The notes beneath the pieces were generated by a model, which saw only the letters and a list, made by a program, of their open reading frames with translations, was not told the DNA's origin and did not search any database. Shown here piece after piece: positions 16,615-25,323 of a DNA stretch of 40,418 nt. The translations under genes and the position numbers were made by a program. How positions within the stretch are numbered: the stretch's first letter is position 1; each line of letters starts with the position of its first letter. Source of the DNA: Bacteroidales bacterium (GTDB lineage Bacteria; Bacteroidota; Bacteroidia; Bacteroidales; VadinHA17); assembly GCA_016936435.1 (NCBI GenBank), contig JAFGXX010000002.1:1-40418 (forward strand). Direction: 5' to 3'.

Positions 16615-18501
16615 TTATTTTTTAGTCTTTTTTACCATTACAATGTCGGGTACGGGAGCTTTTTTCATACCGGTACCGAGAAAGAAGCTGGTATGAGGGG
16701 GCTGGTTATATGCCACATTCTCGGCAGCAACCGACAACCTGTACTGCCGGTCGTGCATCAGGGTATAGATCCGGTGTTTTGTAGGTATCGTGGTTGTATA
16801 GATCCTTAGATTTTTGTTATCTGTGGTTCTGAATATAATTTCCTCGCGCCAGTCGCCAAAAAGATCGGCACTTAATGCAGGTGTTGATTTGGAACCGTTA
16901 TTTGACAAACAGCCTTCGGCAGTGAAGATGCGTCCTGTACCGTATTTATCTACATAATTCCTGTCGAGTAATTCACGGCTTAGGTCATCGTCCCACCAGA
17001 CAAGGAAATTTGTTGAAGAAGGCGGGTCTCCTATCCTTTCGCCCTTCATGGAGAAGAGCCCGTTGGAGCCTGACCACCACATTTCGGCACCCGGGTTTCC
17101 GGGGAAAATATCGCCTGCAACACCTCGCCCGACATCCCTGTTCATAGAGCCGGTGAATAGTATTTCACCGTTTCGGGCATCGAAAACCGCAACTCCCGGC
17201 CCTGTTGAATTATCTTCAATTTCATGGACTCCGAACACCTCAAGTCCCGGACGCTCTGTATCAAGGTCGCTGACATGAATTGCATCACCGTGACGAAGGC
17301 CTGTGGAAAACAAACCTTCACCATTGTCATCAACAACCATTGAACCATATATAATTTCATCTTTTCCGTCATTATCCACATCGGCAACAGTGAGGTTATG
17401 ATTACCCTGACCTGAATAAGGATTTTCGCCATCTTTACTGTCGAAGACCCAGCGGGAGCTCAGTTTACCTTTCCTCCAGTCCCAGGCCGCCAGCACCGAC
17501 CTTCCGTAATATCCCCTGCACATAACCACGCTTGGAAGATTTCCGTCGAGATAGGCCACACAGGCAAGCATACGGTCGACACGATTGCCGGTGCTGTCGC
17601 CACCGCCGTTACCGCCATGTCCGTTCCATCCGTTGAGGGGATAACGGTTGGGAATATAATCGGTTGTAGCCAGAGCTTCACCTGTTCTGCCGCTGAAGAT
17701 TGTAAAATATTCGGGTCCGTCGAGAACCTTTCCATAAAAAGAACCGCTTGATCTGTCAAGGTTACGCCAGTCTTTTGTCGAGTCGCCTATTACTTTCCCG
17801 AGTCCGTCGATGCTGCCGTCGGCAGTTTTACAGGCGAATTCGGCTATCCCGTCTCCGTCGAGATCATATACCATGAACTGTGTATAATGAGCGCCCTCCC
17901 TTATATTCCTTCCTAGGCTGATCTCCCACAGCAATGTTCCATCTGTTTCATAGGCCTGGAAAAGGGGTATGCCTGAAATACCCGTTGAAGGAGTATCGAT
18001 GCTCCTGCCTGTCTGATGAAGTACAAGTTCATAATCCCCGTCACCATCGAGGTCACCCGGCGCAATATCATTGGGGGTGTATCCGGCAGGTGTCTGTAAA
18101 GGTATATTGATATACTGCTGAACGGGAGTACCTGCTTTAAGAATGTATGAAGAATTTTCTTTTTGCTCTTTTCCCCTGATGACTGCTCTGACGAAATAGA
18201 TGTTGTCAGCATCAAAATTAACGTTTTCGTCTTCAAAATTTGTGCTTTCCGTGAGCGGGATCCTGTTAAGTTTTACCGGTTTGCCATTGCCGGTCTGGCG
18301 ATATATATTGAACGCAATATCTTCAGGTTCAGTTCCGAGCATTCGCCAGCCTATGTACACTGAATCGTTTGATTTACGAATGGCAATAACTCCGCGGCTA
18401 AGGTTTTCCATCTGCCGCTGGGCCTCTGCCGGTAACATAACCATTATTGGTAATAAAACCAGGCTAAGATATTTGAGAGTTTTTAAAATACCTGTCTTCA
18501 T
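16615..18501 (-). CDS. Rhamnogalacturonan lyase (polysaccharide lyase family 11)
   Basis: This 628-aa exported enzyme starts with a signal peptide (about 1-27, ending AEAQ). A beta-sandwich region (about 35-125) is followed by an eight-bladed propeller typical of PL11 (YesW/YesX): repeated calcium-binding motifs PGDLDGDGDYELV, YDLDGDGIAEFA and VADVDNDGKDEII, the family text NGWNGHGGNGGGDSTGNRVDRML, and a C-terminal LFGDWREEIIFRTTDN. The family cleaves the rhamnogalacturonan I backbone of pectin by beta-elimination. It stands alone on the minus strand with no SusC/SusD genes beside it. Confidence 0.92.
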   Translation of the reverse strand: MKTGILKTLKYLSLVLLPIMVMLPAEAQRQMENLSRGVIAIRKSNDSVYIGWRMLGTEPEDIAFNIYRQTGNGKPVKLNRIPLTESTNFEDENVNFDADNIYFVRAVIRGKEQKENSSYILKAGTPVQQYINIPLQTPAGYTPNDIAPGDLDGDGDYELVLHQTGRSIDTPSTGISGIPLFQAYETDGTLLWEISLGRNIREGAHYTQFMVYDLDGDGIAEFACKTADGSIDGLGKVIGDSTKDWRNLDRSSGSFYGKVLDGPEYFTIFSGRTGEALATTDYIPNRYPLNGWNGHGGNGGGDSTGNRVDRMLACVAYLDGNLPSVVMCRGYYGRSVLAAWDWRKGKLSSRWVFDSKDGENPYSGQGNHNLTVADVDNDGKDEIIYGSMVVDDNGEGLFSTGLRHGDAIHVSDLDTERPGLEVFGVHEIEDNSTGPGVAVFDARNGEILFTGSMNRDVGRGVAGDIFPGNPGAEMWWSGSNGLFSMKGERIGDPPSSTNFLVWWDDDLSRELLDRNYVDKYGTGRIFTAEGCLSNNGSKSTPALSADLFGDWREEIIFRTTDNKNLRIYTTTIPTKHRIYTLMHDRQYRLSVAAENVAYNQPPHTSFFLGTGMKKAPVPDIVMVKKTKK

Positions 18502-18990
18502 AGTTTTTAAGGATAAATCAGATTACAATATATAGTTTTTCTTCAGCGGTAATGCAAGCTATTTAAAATGATGTAAAACAGGATTAGGACAGGGGAAATT
18601 TAACTTTATTTAACCGAAAACGCTATGGTTGAACACAAAGAACGCAGAGAAGAATATTTTTAAAATACGCCGGATAGCTCTTTGCTTTTGGCATGGCTTT
18701 GTATTGGCTTCAGTTATATCGATTATGATAGAAATCCCGGATTCCCTTCGGGTCAGGGCCTGTAATCTGTTGTAGTACAGATAATTCAGCCTGCATTGTA
18801 TATGCGGCGGCGGAGATTGCCCTGTTTAAGCTATTCACAGGAAAGTATCCGCTTATGGATTATCAATTATAAGTAAAAAGAACTTTTCCCGCCTGAGATT
18901 GTTTGGTATTATGAGTGGAACGCTAATACATATACCACTTTCCTGAAAATTATTATATGGCAACAGGAATAATAATAAAAATATATCATT
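18502..18990. other. 489-base intergenic region without a recognised gene
   Basis: It separates the minus-strand PL11 gene from the plus-strand DHODH-like gene, so both promoters should lie here, but no exact TAnnTTTG element was found. Stop codons interrupt all frames. A phrase near 18633-18655 (GAACACAAAGAACGCAGAGA) resembles the degenerate CACAGAG-type intergenic repeats common in this phylum, without a second copy in the window. Confidence 0.5.
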
Positions 18991-20010
18991 ATGGCTGATT
19001 TAAGAATAAAGTACATGGGATTGGAACTGAAAAATCCCGTTATAGTCGGAGCATGTGATCTGGTGACCAGTGTAGACAATCTTAAAAGGATTGAAAATGC
19101 CGGTGCTTCTGCTATTGTTTACAAGTCGCTTTTCGAAGAAAAGATACATCTTGAGAACCTGGAATTATATGAACGCAGGACGGAATATGAGGATCGTAAT
19201 GCAGAAATGACAACTCTCTTCCCGGACTCAAAATCAGATCCTGCTTACCCGAAGGAACATCTGATGAACTTGAAAAAGGCAAAACAATCTGTCTCCATTC
19301 CGGTTATTGCAAGCCTTAACGCAGTCTACGATGAAACCTGGGTTGAGTATGCTAAGAAAATTGAGGAAACAGGAGTAGATGCTATAGAATTAAATTTCTA
19401 CACAGCCCCGGAAAAATTGAATAAGGAGGATGAAAACATTGAAAAAAAGCAAGTTAAGACCCTGTCTGCAGTTAAATCAGCTGTAAAAATACCTGTTTCG
19501 GTCAAGCTTAGCCCGTTCTATACCGATCCTTTAAGACTTATCTCTGACCTTGATAAAGCCGGCGCTGACGGTTTGGTTCTGTTTAACAGGCTGTTTCAGC
19601 CTGACATAGATATAGAGAGTCAGCAACTCAGGTTTCAATATAACCTTAGTAATCCTGAAGATAAAAGGCTCCCGTTACGCTTTGCCGGATTACTGTACGA
19701 TAACATAAAAGCTTCAATATGCACAAGCTCAGGAATATTCAGTGGCAGTGATGTAATAAAGATGATATTGGCGGGAGCAGATTGTGTTGAGGTTGTAAGT
19801 ACTCTATATTTAAACCAGATAGAAGTGATAAGCACCATAATCCGGGAAATTGAAAACTGGATGGATTTAAATGGATATAATACTATTGAAAGTTACAGGG
19901 GTAAACTTTCGGTAAAAAACTCCGAAAACGCACTTCCTTACCGTCGTTCACAGTACATAGATTTTATGATGAGTACCTCAGAAATATTAAAGAAATACAA
20001 AATAATTTAA
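18991..20010 (+). CDS. Dihydroorotate dehydrogenase-like flavoprotein
   Basis: This 339-aa TIM-barrel protein resembles class 1 dihydroorotate dehydrogenases: MADLRIKYMGLELKNPVIVGACDL at the N-terminus, VSVKLSPFYTDP in the middle, and GADGLVLFNRLFQPDID and CTSSGIFSGSDVIKMILAGADCVEVVSTLY phosphate-binding strands for FMN. At the place of the class 1 catalytic loop (ELN(x)S(C)PN) it reads ELNFYTAPEK, so the usual Cys or Ser base and Pro-Asn are absent. It is better called DHODH-like than PyrD. It is a single-gene unit in the cytoplasm. Confidence 0.82.
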   Translation: MADLRIKYMGLELKNPVIVGACDLVTSVDNLKRIENAGASAIVYKSLFEEKIHLENLELYERRTEYEDRNAEMTTLFPDSKSDPAYPKEHLMNLKKAKQSVSIPVIASLNAVYDETWVEYAKKIEETGVDAIELNFYTAPEKLNKEDENIEKKQVKTLSAVKSAVKIPVSVKLSPFYTDPLRLISDLDKAGADGLVLFNRLFQPDIDIESQQLRFQYNLSNPEDKRLPLRFAGLLYDNIKASICTSSGIFSGSDVIKMILAGADCVEVVSTLYLNQIEVISTIIREIENWMDLNGYNTIESYRGKLSVKNSENALPYRRSQYIDFMMSTSEILKKYKII

Positions 20011-20053
20011 CTGAAATGATTCTGACCAGCTGAAGGCTTTAGCGGGCAGGGAT

Positions 20054-20821
20054 TTACAGATCGAGTACTATCCCCACAGGGCAATGATCTGATCCCTGGA
20101 TGTCTTCCCTGATAAATGCATCGGCTACTTCAGGCATAAATGAGCTGCTTACAAGGAAATAATCAATTCTCCAGCCTATGTTCCTTGGTCGTGCTCCTGC
20201 CCTGAAGCTCCACCACGAATATCGCCCGGGCTGACCGGGATAGAAATGACGAAATGTATCTGCAAAGCCTCCGGTGGTGAGCCTGTCCATACCGTCTATT
20301 TCTTCCTGCATGTATCCGGCAGCCTTGTTGTAGTTTTCTTTTGGCCGGGCCAGGTCTATTTCCCTGTGAGCTACATTCAGATCGCCGCAGACGATAACCG
20401 GTTTTGTTTTTTCGAGGTTCTTAAGGTAACTGAAAAATGCCAGATCCCATTTCTGCCTGTAAGCCAGTCTTAACAGTTCTGCCCCTGAATTAGGGACATA
20501 GACGTTCACCAGGTAAAATCTTCCGTAGTCAAGACATAATACGCGGCCTTCTGTATCGTGTTCCTCTATGCCGATACCTTTTGTAACATTCAGGGGTTCT
20601 TTATTCGTCAGGACTGCTGTTCCGGAATAACCGGGTCTGACAGCAGAATTGGTAAATAACTGATATCCTTTCAGCTGTTGAAGAGTTTCAGCTACCTGCT
20701 GGTCCTGGGCTTTAGTTTCCTGAAGACAGATAATATCAGGTGCCAGCAGTTCCAGGTCGCTAAAAAACGATTTCTTTGCTATGGCGCGGATTCCGTTTAC
20801 ATTCCAGGATATTAGTTTCAT
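20054..20821 (-). CDS. xth: Exodeoxyribonuclease III (AP endonuclease)
   Basis: This 255-aa protein has all ExoIII/EEP motifs in order: MKLISWNVNGIRA, LQETKA (Glu35, metal ligand), LVNVYVPNSG (Tyr), CGDLNVAH (Asp and Asn), WWSFRAGARPRNIGWRIDYFL, and the final SDHCPVG with the catalytic His. The length is normal. It cleaves DNA at abasic sites and removes 3' blocks in base excision repair, in the cytoplasm. It is transcribed away from the RND gene and convergently with the DHODH-like gene. Confidence 0.95.
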   Translation of the reverse strand: MKLISWNVNGIRAIAKKSFFSDLELLAPDIICLQETKAQDQQVAETLQQLKGYQLFTNSAVRPGYSGTAVLTNKEPLNVTKGIGIEEHDTEGRVLCLDYGRFYLVNVYVPNSGAELLRLAYRQKWDLAFFSYLKNLEKTKPVIVCGDLNVAHREIDLARPKENYNKAAGYMQEEIDGMDRLTTGGFADTFRHFYPGQPGRYSWWSFRAGARPRNIGWRIDYFLVSSSFMPEVADAFIREDIQGSDHCPVGIVLDL

Positions 20822-20843
20822 GGTTTTTATTTTTTCGGGGATG

Positions 20844-20873
20844 TAAAGATAGCAACTCTTATAATCATGTAAA
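20844..20873 (-). promoter_or_regulatory. Promoter candidate for the exonuclease III gene
   Basis: On the minus strand TATCTTTA (20851 down to 20844) matches seven of eight positions of TAnnTTTG, and TTTA (20873-20870) sits 18 bases upstream as a -33 element. Transcription would begin 15-20 bases before the ATG. Confidence 0.35.
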
Positions 20874-20907
20874 TTATCAGATAATGAACATAAATTTAAT
20901 AAAATCG

Positions 20908-20936
20908 TTTACTTAACTTAGCGATTAATCTATAAT
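20908..20936 (+). promoter_or_regulatory. Sigma70-like promoter candidate for the RND pump operon
   Basis: TTTACT (20908-20913) and TATAAT (20931-20936) are separated by 17 bases, the classic proteobacterial spacing, 34 bases before the pump ATG. No Bacteroidota TAnnTTTG element was found in this interval. AT-rich DNA can produce such a match by chance. Confidence 0.3.
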
Positions 20937-20970
20937 TTAAGAAGAACATATCCTCTAATGAGAGTAAATC

Positions 20971-23900
20971 ATGCTTACTAAGATATTGGATTTCAGTCTT
21001 AAGAACAAACTGATCATAATTCTTTTTACAATCACAGTTGCAGCATTCGGAATATATGCGGTATTTAATATTCCTGTAGGAGCAGTTCCTGATATAACGA
21101 ACAACCAGGTACAGGTATTAACCACTTCGGGAAATCTGTCAACACAGGAGATTGAACAATTCATCACAGCACCGGTAGAGATGGAAATGGCTAATCTCCC
21201 GGGAGTTAAAGAGATAAGGTCAATTTCGAAGTTTGGACTGTCGGTCGTTACTATAGTTTTCAGAGACAATATGGGGACATATCTGCCCCGTCAGTTAATA
21301 GCAGAAAAGATAAAAAGTGCGTCTGAAAAAATACCTGAAGGCTTCGGTATTCCTGAAATGGGTCCGATTACCACAGGTCTCGGAGAGATTTATCAGTACA
21401 CGCTTGACATAAGGCCGGGTTATGAGGACCAGTATACCCCAATGGACTTAAGAACCATTCAGGACTGGATAATAAGACGAAGGCTTTCAGGCATTAACGG
21501 TGTTGTTGAAATTAACAGTTGGGGAGGTTATCTGAAGCAATACGAAATAGCAGTTGACCCGCTAAGGCTGAAAGCAGTTAATCTGACTCTGATGGATGTC
21601 TTTGATGCTGTTTCAGCCAATAACAGCATATCAGGAGGTGCTTACATTGAGAAAACAAATCAAAGCTATTTTATCAGGGGAGATGGTCAGATTAAGTCAT
21701 TGGAAGATATTCGAGATATCGTTATTTCGGGGAATAATGGATTCCCGGTTCTAATTAAAGATGTTGCCACTGTGCAATTTGGATATGCAAATCGTTTTGG
21801 GGCTATAACAGCTAATGGAAAGGGAGAAACAGTTCTGGGCCAGATCATGATGCTTAAGAATGCGAATTCGAAAGTTGTAATCAAAGAAGTCAAGGAAAGA
21901 GTTGAAGAGATCCAGAAGAACCTGCCTGAAGGAGTTTTTATTAATCCTGTCATTGAAAGAGGAGAACTAATTTCGAAAACAACTGCCACAGTAGCTGAAA
22001 ACCTTATATTCGGTGCGCTTATTGTTTTTTTAATAGTATTTCTCATTCTGGGTAATATACGTTCGGCAGGGGTCATAGCCTCCATGATACCTCTTGCCTT
22101 ACTATTTACTATATCATTGATGTACATATTTGGCATAGATGCCAATCTGATGAGTCTGGGAGCTCTCGATTTCGGTATCATCATTGATGGTGCTGTAATT
22201 ATCATTGAATATATTGCTCTCAGGGTTATTATAAGGGGGGATGAAATATCGGGAGAAACCGGAGAGGACAGACAATCTCTAATGGACAGCATCGCTCTTG
22301 AAGGATCTTCAAAGATGATGAAGTCTGCCATTTTCGGGCAGGTAATCATTTTAATAGTTTTTATACCGATTCTCTCCTTGAGCGAAGTTGAAGGAAAGAT
22401 GTTCCGTCCAATGGCTATTACATTCTCATTTGCCATACTTGGAGCCATGATCTTTGGACTGACCTGGCTTCCTGTGGCTGCAAGTATTTTTCTGAAGCCA
22501 GGTAAAAGAAACACAAACCGGATATCAGAATGGATAATGAGAACGGTTCAAAGAACATATGAGCCTGTTATAAGATGGTCATGTGGTCATAAACGTTCTG
22601 TGCTTGGAGCTGCAATCTTTTCTCTTATTCTCACCGTTTTCCTTTTTTCACGAATAGGTGGTGAATTTGTGCCAACACTTGATGAAGGGGACTTTGTAAT
22701 TCAACCCGTTCTCAAAACAGGAACCTCATTATCGAAGACCATTGAGATGACAACAAAAATGGAAAACCTTCTTTTATCCGGTTTCAGTGAAGTCGATCAG
22801 GTTGTAAGCCGCATAGGTGCGGCAGAAGTACCCACAGATCCTATGTCGATGGAAGAAATAGACATGATAATCAGACTTAAACCCAAAGAGGAATGGATTA
22901 ATGCTTCAAGTAAGGAGGAACTGGCAGAAAAATTCAAAGAAGCCTTATCGGTTATCCCCGGAATTGATTATGAATTCACACAACCCATTGAAATGAGGTT
23001 CAATGAACTTATTACCGGTGTCAGATCTGACATTGCGATAAAAATTTTTGGAGATGATCTGGAATACATTAATAATAAGGCAATTGAAGTCAGGAACCTT
23101 ATTTCAGACATTCCGGGGGCTGGTGATGTGATCCTTGAAAAAACTGCAGGTCTGCCTCAGATCAAGATAGAATACAATAGAGCCAGAATTGCTTATTATG
23201 GACTTGATATTGAGACTCTGAACGATTATGTTTCAACGGCATTTGGCGGAGAGATGACGGGTACGGTTTTTGAGGGTGAAAAAAGATTTGATATGGTTGT
23301 CCGTCTTCAGGGACAAAGCAGAAATGATATTGAAGACATTGAACAATTATCTGTGCCCATTGGCAATGGCATGCAGATTCCGCTTCGTGAAGTTGCAGCA
23401 ATAGGGTATTCGGAAGGCCCTGCCAAGATTTCAAGAGAAAATACTCATAGAAGAGTGGTTGTAAGCGTTAATGTACGAAATCGTGATCTGCAATCGGTAG
23501 TGCAGGATATTCGTACTGCAGTAGACGGTAATGTTTCACTTGAATCAGGTAATTACATTGAATATGGCGGCCAGTTTGAAAATCTTCAAAATGCATCCAG
23601 AAGACTTCTTATTGCAGTTCCGGTTGCCCTGCTTCTGATTTTTGTTTTCCTGCATTTCGCATTTAAATCTCTTAAGGATGCTCTGATGATTTTTACGGCT
23701 ATCCCTCTTGCCACTGTAGGCGGCGTGATATTGTTATGGTTGCGGGGAATGCCTTTCAGTGTTTCTGCCGGTGTTGGTTTCATCGCTCTGTTTGGGATCG
23801 CTGTTTTAAACGGGATAGTACTTATTGAACATCTGAAGGAACTTAAAAAAACAGGGATCACCGGAATGCGGGAATTGATTATACGCGGGACAAAGGACAG

Positions 23901-25311
23901 ACTACGACCTGTTTTGCTGACCGCTGGCGCTGCAGCAATGGGTTTTCTTCCCATGGCAGTTTCCACAGGGGCCGGAGCTGAAGTTCAGCGCCCCCTGGCA
24001 ACCGTTGTCATTGGAGGACTCGTAACCTCAACTATGCTGACAACGATAGCCCTGCCTCTGCTCTTTGAAATTTTCTATAATGTAAAGAGAATAAAATTAT
24101 TCCCATTCAGAGTGATAAGATATAAAACTATTCTTGTCTTCCTTGCTTTGTTATTTCCTTTTAAATCATCATTTGGCCAGCCCGGTGAATTAAAACTGGA
24201 TGAGATAATAAGTATCGCTGTTGAAAACAACCCTGAAATTAATGCCTATGAATTAAAGATACGGGAGATTAACACACTTAAGCCGACAGCTTTTAATCCG
24301 GATAAAACACAACTGACTTACGGTTATGACCAGAACAATATTGCACCCGGAGGTTATCCTCTTAAAATATGGGGTATTGCCCAGGACCTGAGCTTTCCAA
24401 CTTTATATTCTGCAGAGAAGAACGCCAGAATGATAGAAGTGGTAAGAGCTGAGCTGATGCTTGAATCTCGTATTATGAGTCTTAAAAAACAGGTTTCATT
24501 ATCTTATTATACAATTCAGAATCTCCAGGCAAAAGAGCTTATTTTAAAAAGAATCGACAGCCTTTATACCGATTTACTTAAGAATGCTGAATCGAAATAT
24601 GCCAGGGGCGATTACAGTCAGCTCGACTTTTTGAATATTCAGGCACGAAGGCAAAAAGTCAAACTCGATCTGGATCATATTAGATATAATATCAAGGCCC
24701 AGTATAAGAAAATGCATACATTGATGAATTACGATGATAATTTTTTGGTGGGAGGGGAATTGGATATCATCATTCAGAATGAAACTGATATTGAATCTTT
24801 CCCGGCAACCAAACTTCTGAGGCTGCAAAACAATTACAGTGAAGCTATGCTCAGAATTGAAAGAAACAAGTTGCTGCCCGATTTTTCATTAAACTATTTC
24901 ACCGGGACAAATGAATATGAGAATTCGAAATATTATAACGGATTCCAGATCAGCCTCGGGATTCCGATATTTTTCCGCAGCCAGAAGTCAAAAATACAAT
25001 CTTCGAAGATCTCTCTTAATATTCAACAGATAATGATAGAATATGAAATCAGAGTATTGAAAAACAAAATCGATAGCCTGAGCACAGAACAGGAAAGACT
25101 GTCTGAAGGAATTCAATATTATCATACTACCGGGAAGAAACTATATGATGAAATCATCAGAGCTGCTCTGACAAGTTATAAAAAAGGGGAAATAGACCTT
25201 TTTAAGTTTACTAACAGCTTTGAAAATGCAGTAACGATAGAATCGACCTATCTGGATAATGTCTTGCAATATAATGCGAGTATTTTGGAACAGATGTATT
25301 TTTCAAATTAA
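20971..25311 (+). CDS. Heavy-metal RND efflux pump fused to a TolC-like outer-membrane channel
   Basis: The 1446-residue product is two proteins in one. Residues 1 to about 1040 are a CzcA/CusA-type RND transporter with 12 TM segments: PVGAVPDITNNQVQVLT at the first periplasmic loop, the heavy-metal signature LGALDFGIIIDGAVIIIEY in TM4 (about 400-410), and GVGFIALFGIAVLNGIVL near TM11. At about 1050 a signal-peptide-like stretch (KTILVFLALLFPFKSSFGQ) leads into an outer-membrane efflux domain (to 1446) with long helices (SKYARGDYSQLDFLNIQARRQK, SYKKGEIDLFKFTNSFENA). It would export divalent metal ions across both membranes. Such fusions occur in Bacteroidota. Its adaptor gene follows 12 bases later; no metal-sensing regulator lies next to it. 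Confidence 0.9.
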   Translation: MLTKILDFSLKNKLIIILFTITVAAFGIYAVFNIPVGAVPDITNNQVQVLTTSGNLSTQEIEQFITAPVEMEMANLPGVKEIRSISKFGLSVVTIVFRDNMGTYLPRQLIAEKIKSASEKIPEGFGIPEMGPITTGLGEIYQYTLDIRPGYEDQYTPMDLRTIQDWIIRRRLSGINGVVEINSWGGYLKQYEIAVDPLRLKAVNLTLMDVFDAVSANNSISGGAYIEKTNQSYFIRGDGQIKSLEDIRDIVISGNNGFPVLIKDVATVQFGYANRFGAITANGKGETVLGQIMMLKNANSKVVIKEVKERVEEIQKNLPEGVFINPVIERGELISKTTATVAENLIFGALIVFLIVFLILGNIRSAGVIASMIPLALLFTISLMYIFGIDANLMSLGALDFGIIIDGAVIIIEYIALRVIIRGDEISGETGEDRQSLMDSIALEGSSKMMKSAIFGQVIILIVFIPILSLSEVEGKMFRPMAITFSFAILGAMIFGLTWLPVAASIFLKPGKRNTNRISEWIMRTVQRTYEPVIRWSCGHKRSVLGAAIFSLILTVFLFSRIGGEFVPTLDEGDFVIQPVLKTGTSLSKTIEMTTKMENLLLSGFSEVDQVVSRIGAAEVPTDPMSMEEIDMIIRLKPKEEWINASSKEELAEKFKEALSVIPGIDYEFTQPIEMRFNELITGVRSDIAIKIFGDDLEYINNKAIEVRNLISDIPGAGDVILEKTAGLPQIKIEYNRARIAYYGLDIETLNDYVSTAFGGEMTGTVFEGEKRFDMVVRLQGQSRNDIEDIEQLSVPIGNGMQIPLREVAAIGYSEGPAKISRENTHRRVVVSVNVRNRDLQSVVQDIRTAVDGNVSLESGNYIEYGGQFENLQNASRRLLIAVPVALLLIFVFLHFAFKSLKDALMIFTAIPLATVGGVILLWLRGMPFSVSAGVGFIALFGIAVLNGIVLIEHLKELKKTGITGMRELIIRGTKDRLRPVLLTAGAAAMGFLPMAVSTGAGAEVQRPLATVVIGGLVTSTMLTTIALPLLFEIFYNVKRIKLFPFRVIRYKTILVFLALLFPFKSSFGQPGELKLDEIISIAVENNPEINAYELKIREINTLKPTAFNPDKTQLTYGYDQNNIAPGGYPLKIWGIAQDLSFPTLYSAEKNARMIEVVRAELMLESRIMSLKKQVSLSYYTIQNLQAKELILKRIDSLYTDLLKNAESKYARGDYSQLDFLNIQARRQKVKLDLDHIRYNIKAQYKKMHTLMNYDDNFLVGGELDIIIQNETDIESFPATKLLRLQNNYSEAMLRIERNKLLPDFSLNYFTGTNEYENSKYYNGFQISLGIPIFFRSQKSKIQSSKISLNIQQIMIEYEIRVLKNKIDSLSTEQERLSEGIQYYHTTGKKLYDEIIRAALTSYKKGEIDLFKFTNSFENAVTIESTYLDNVLQYNASILEQMYFSN

Positions 25312-25323
25312 CGAATTAGCAAT

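Noticed and set aside
18502-18990. Possible RNA gene in the long gap before the DHODH-like gene
   Set aside because: No cloverleaf, conserved loop or strong hairpin was found; the sequence looks like ordinary promoter DNA.
21687-22514. A 275-codon open frame on the minus strand inside the RND pump gene
   Set aside because: It lies opposite strongly conserved RND sequence, has a low-complexity Ser/Ile/Arg/Pro-rich composition and no recognisable domain; it is a shadow frame.
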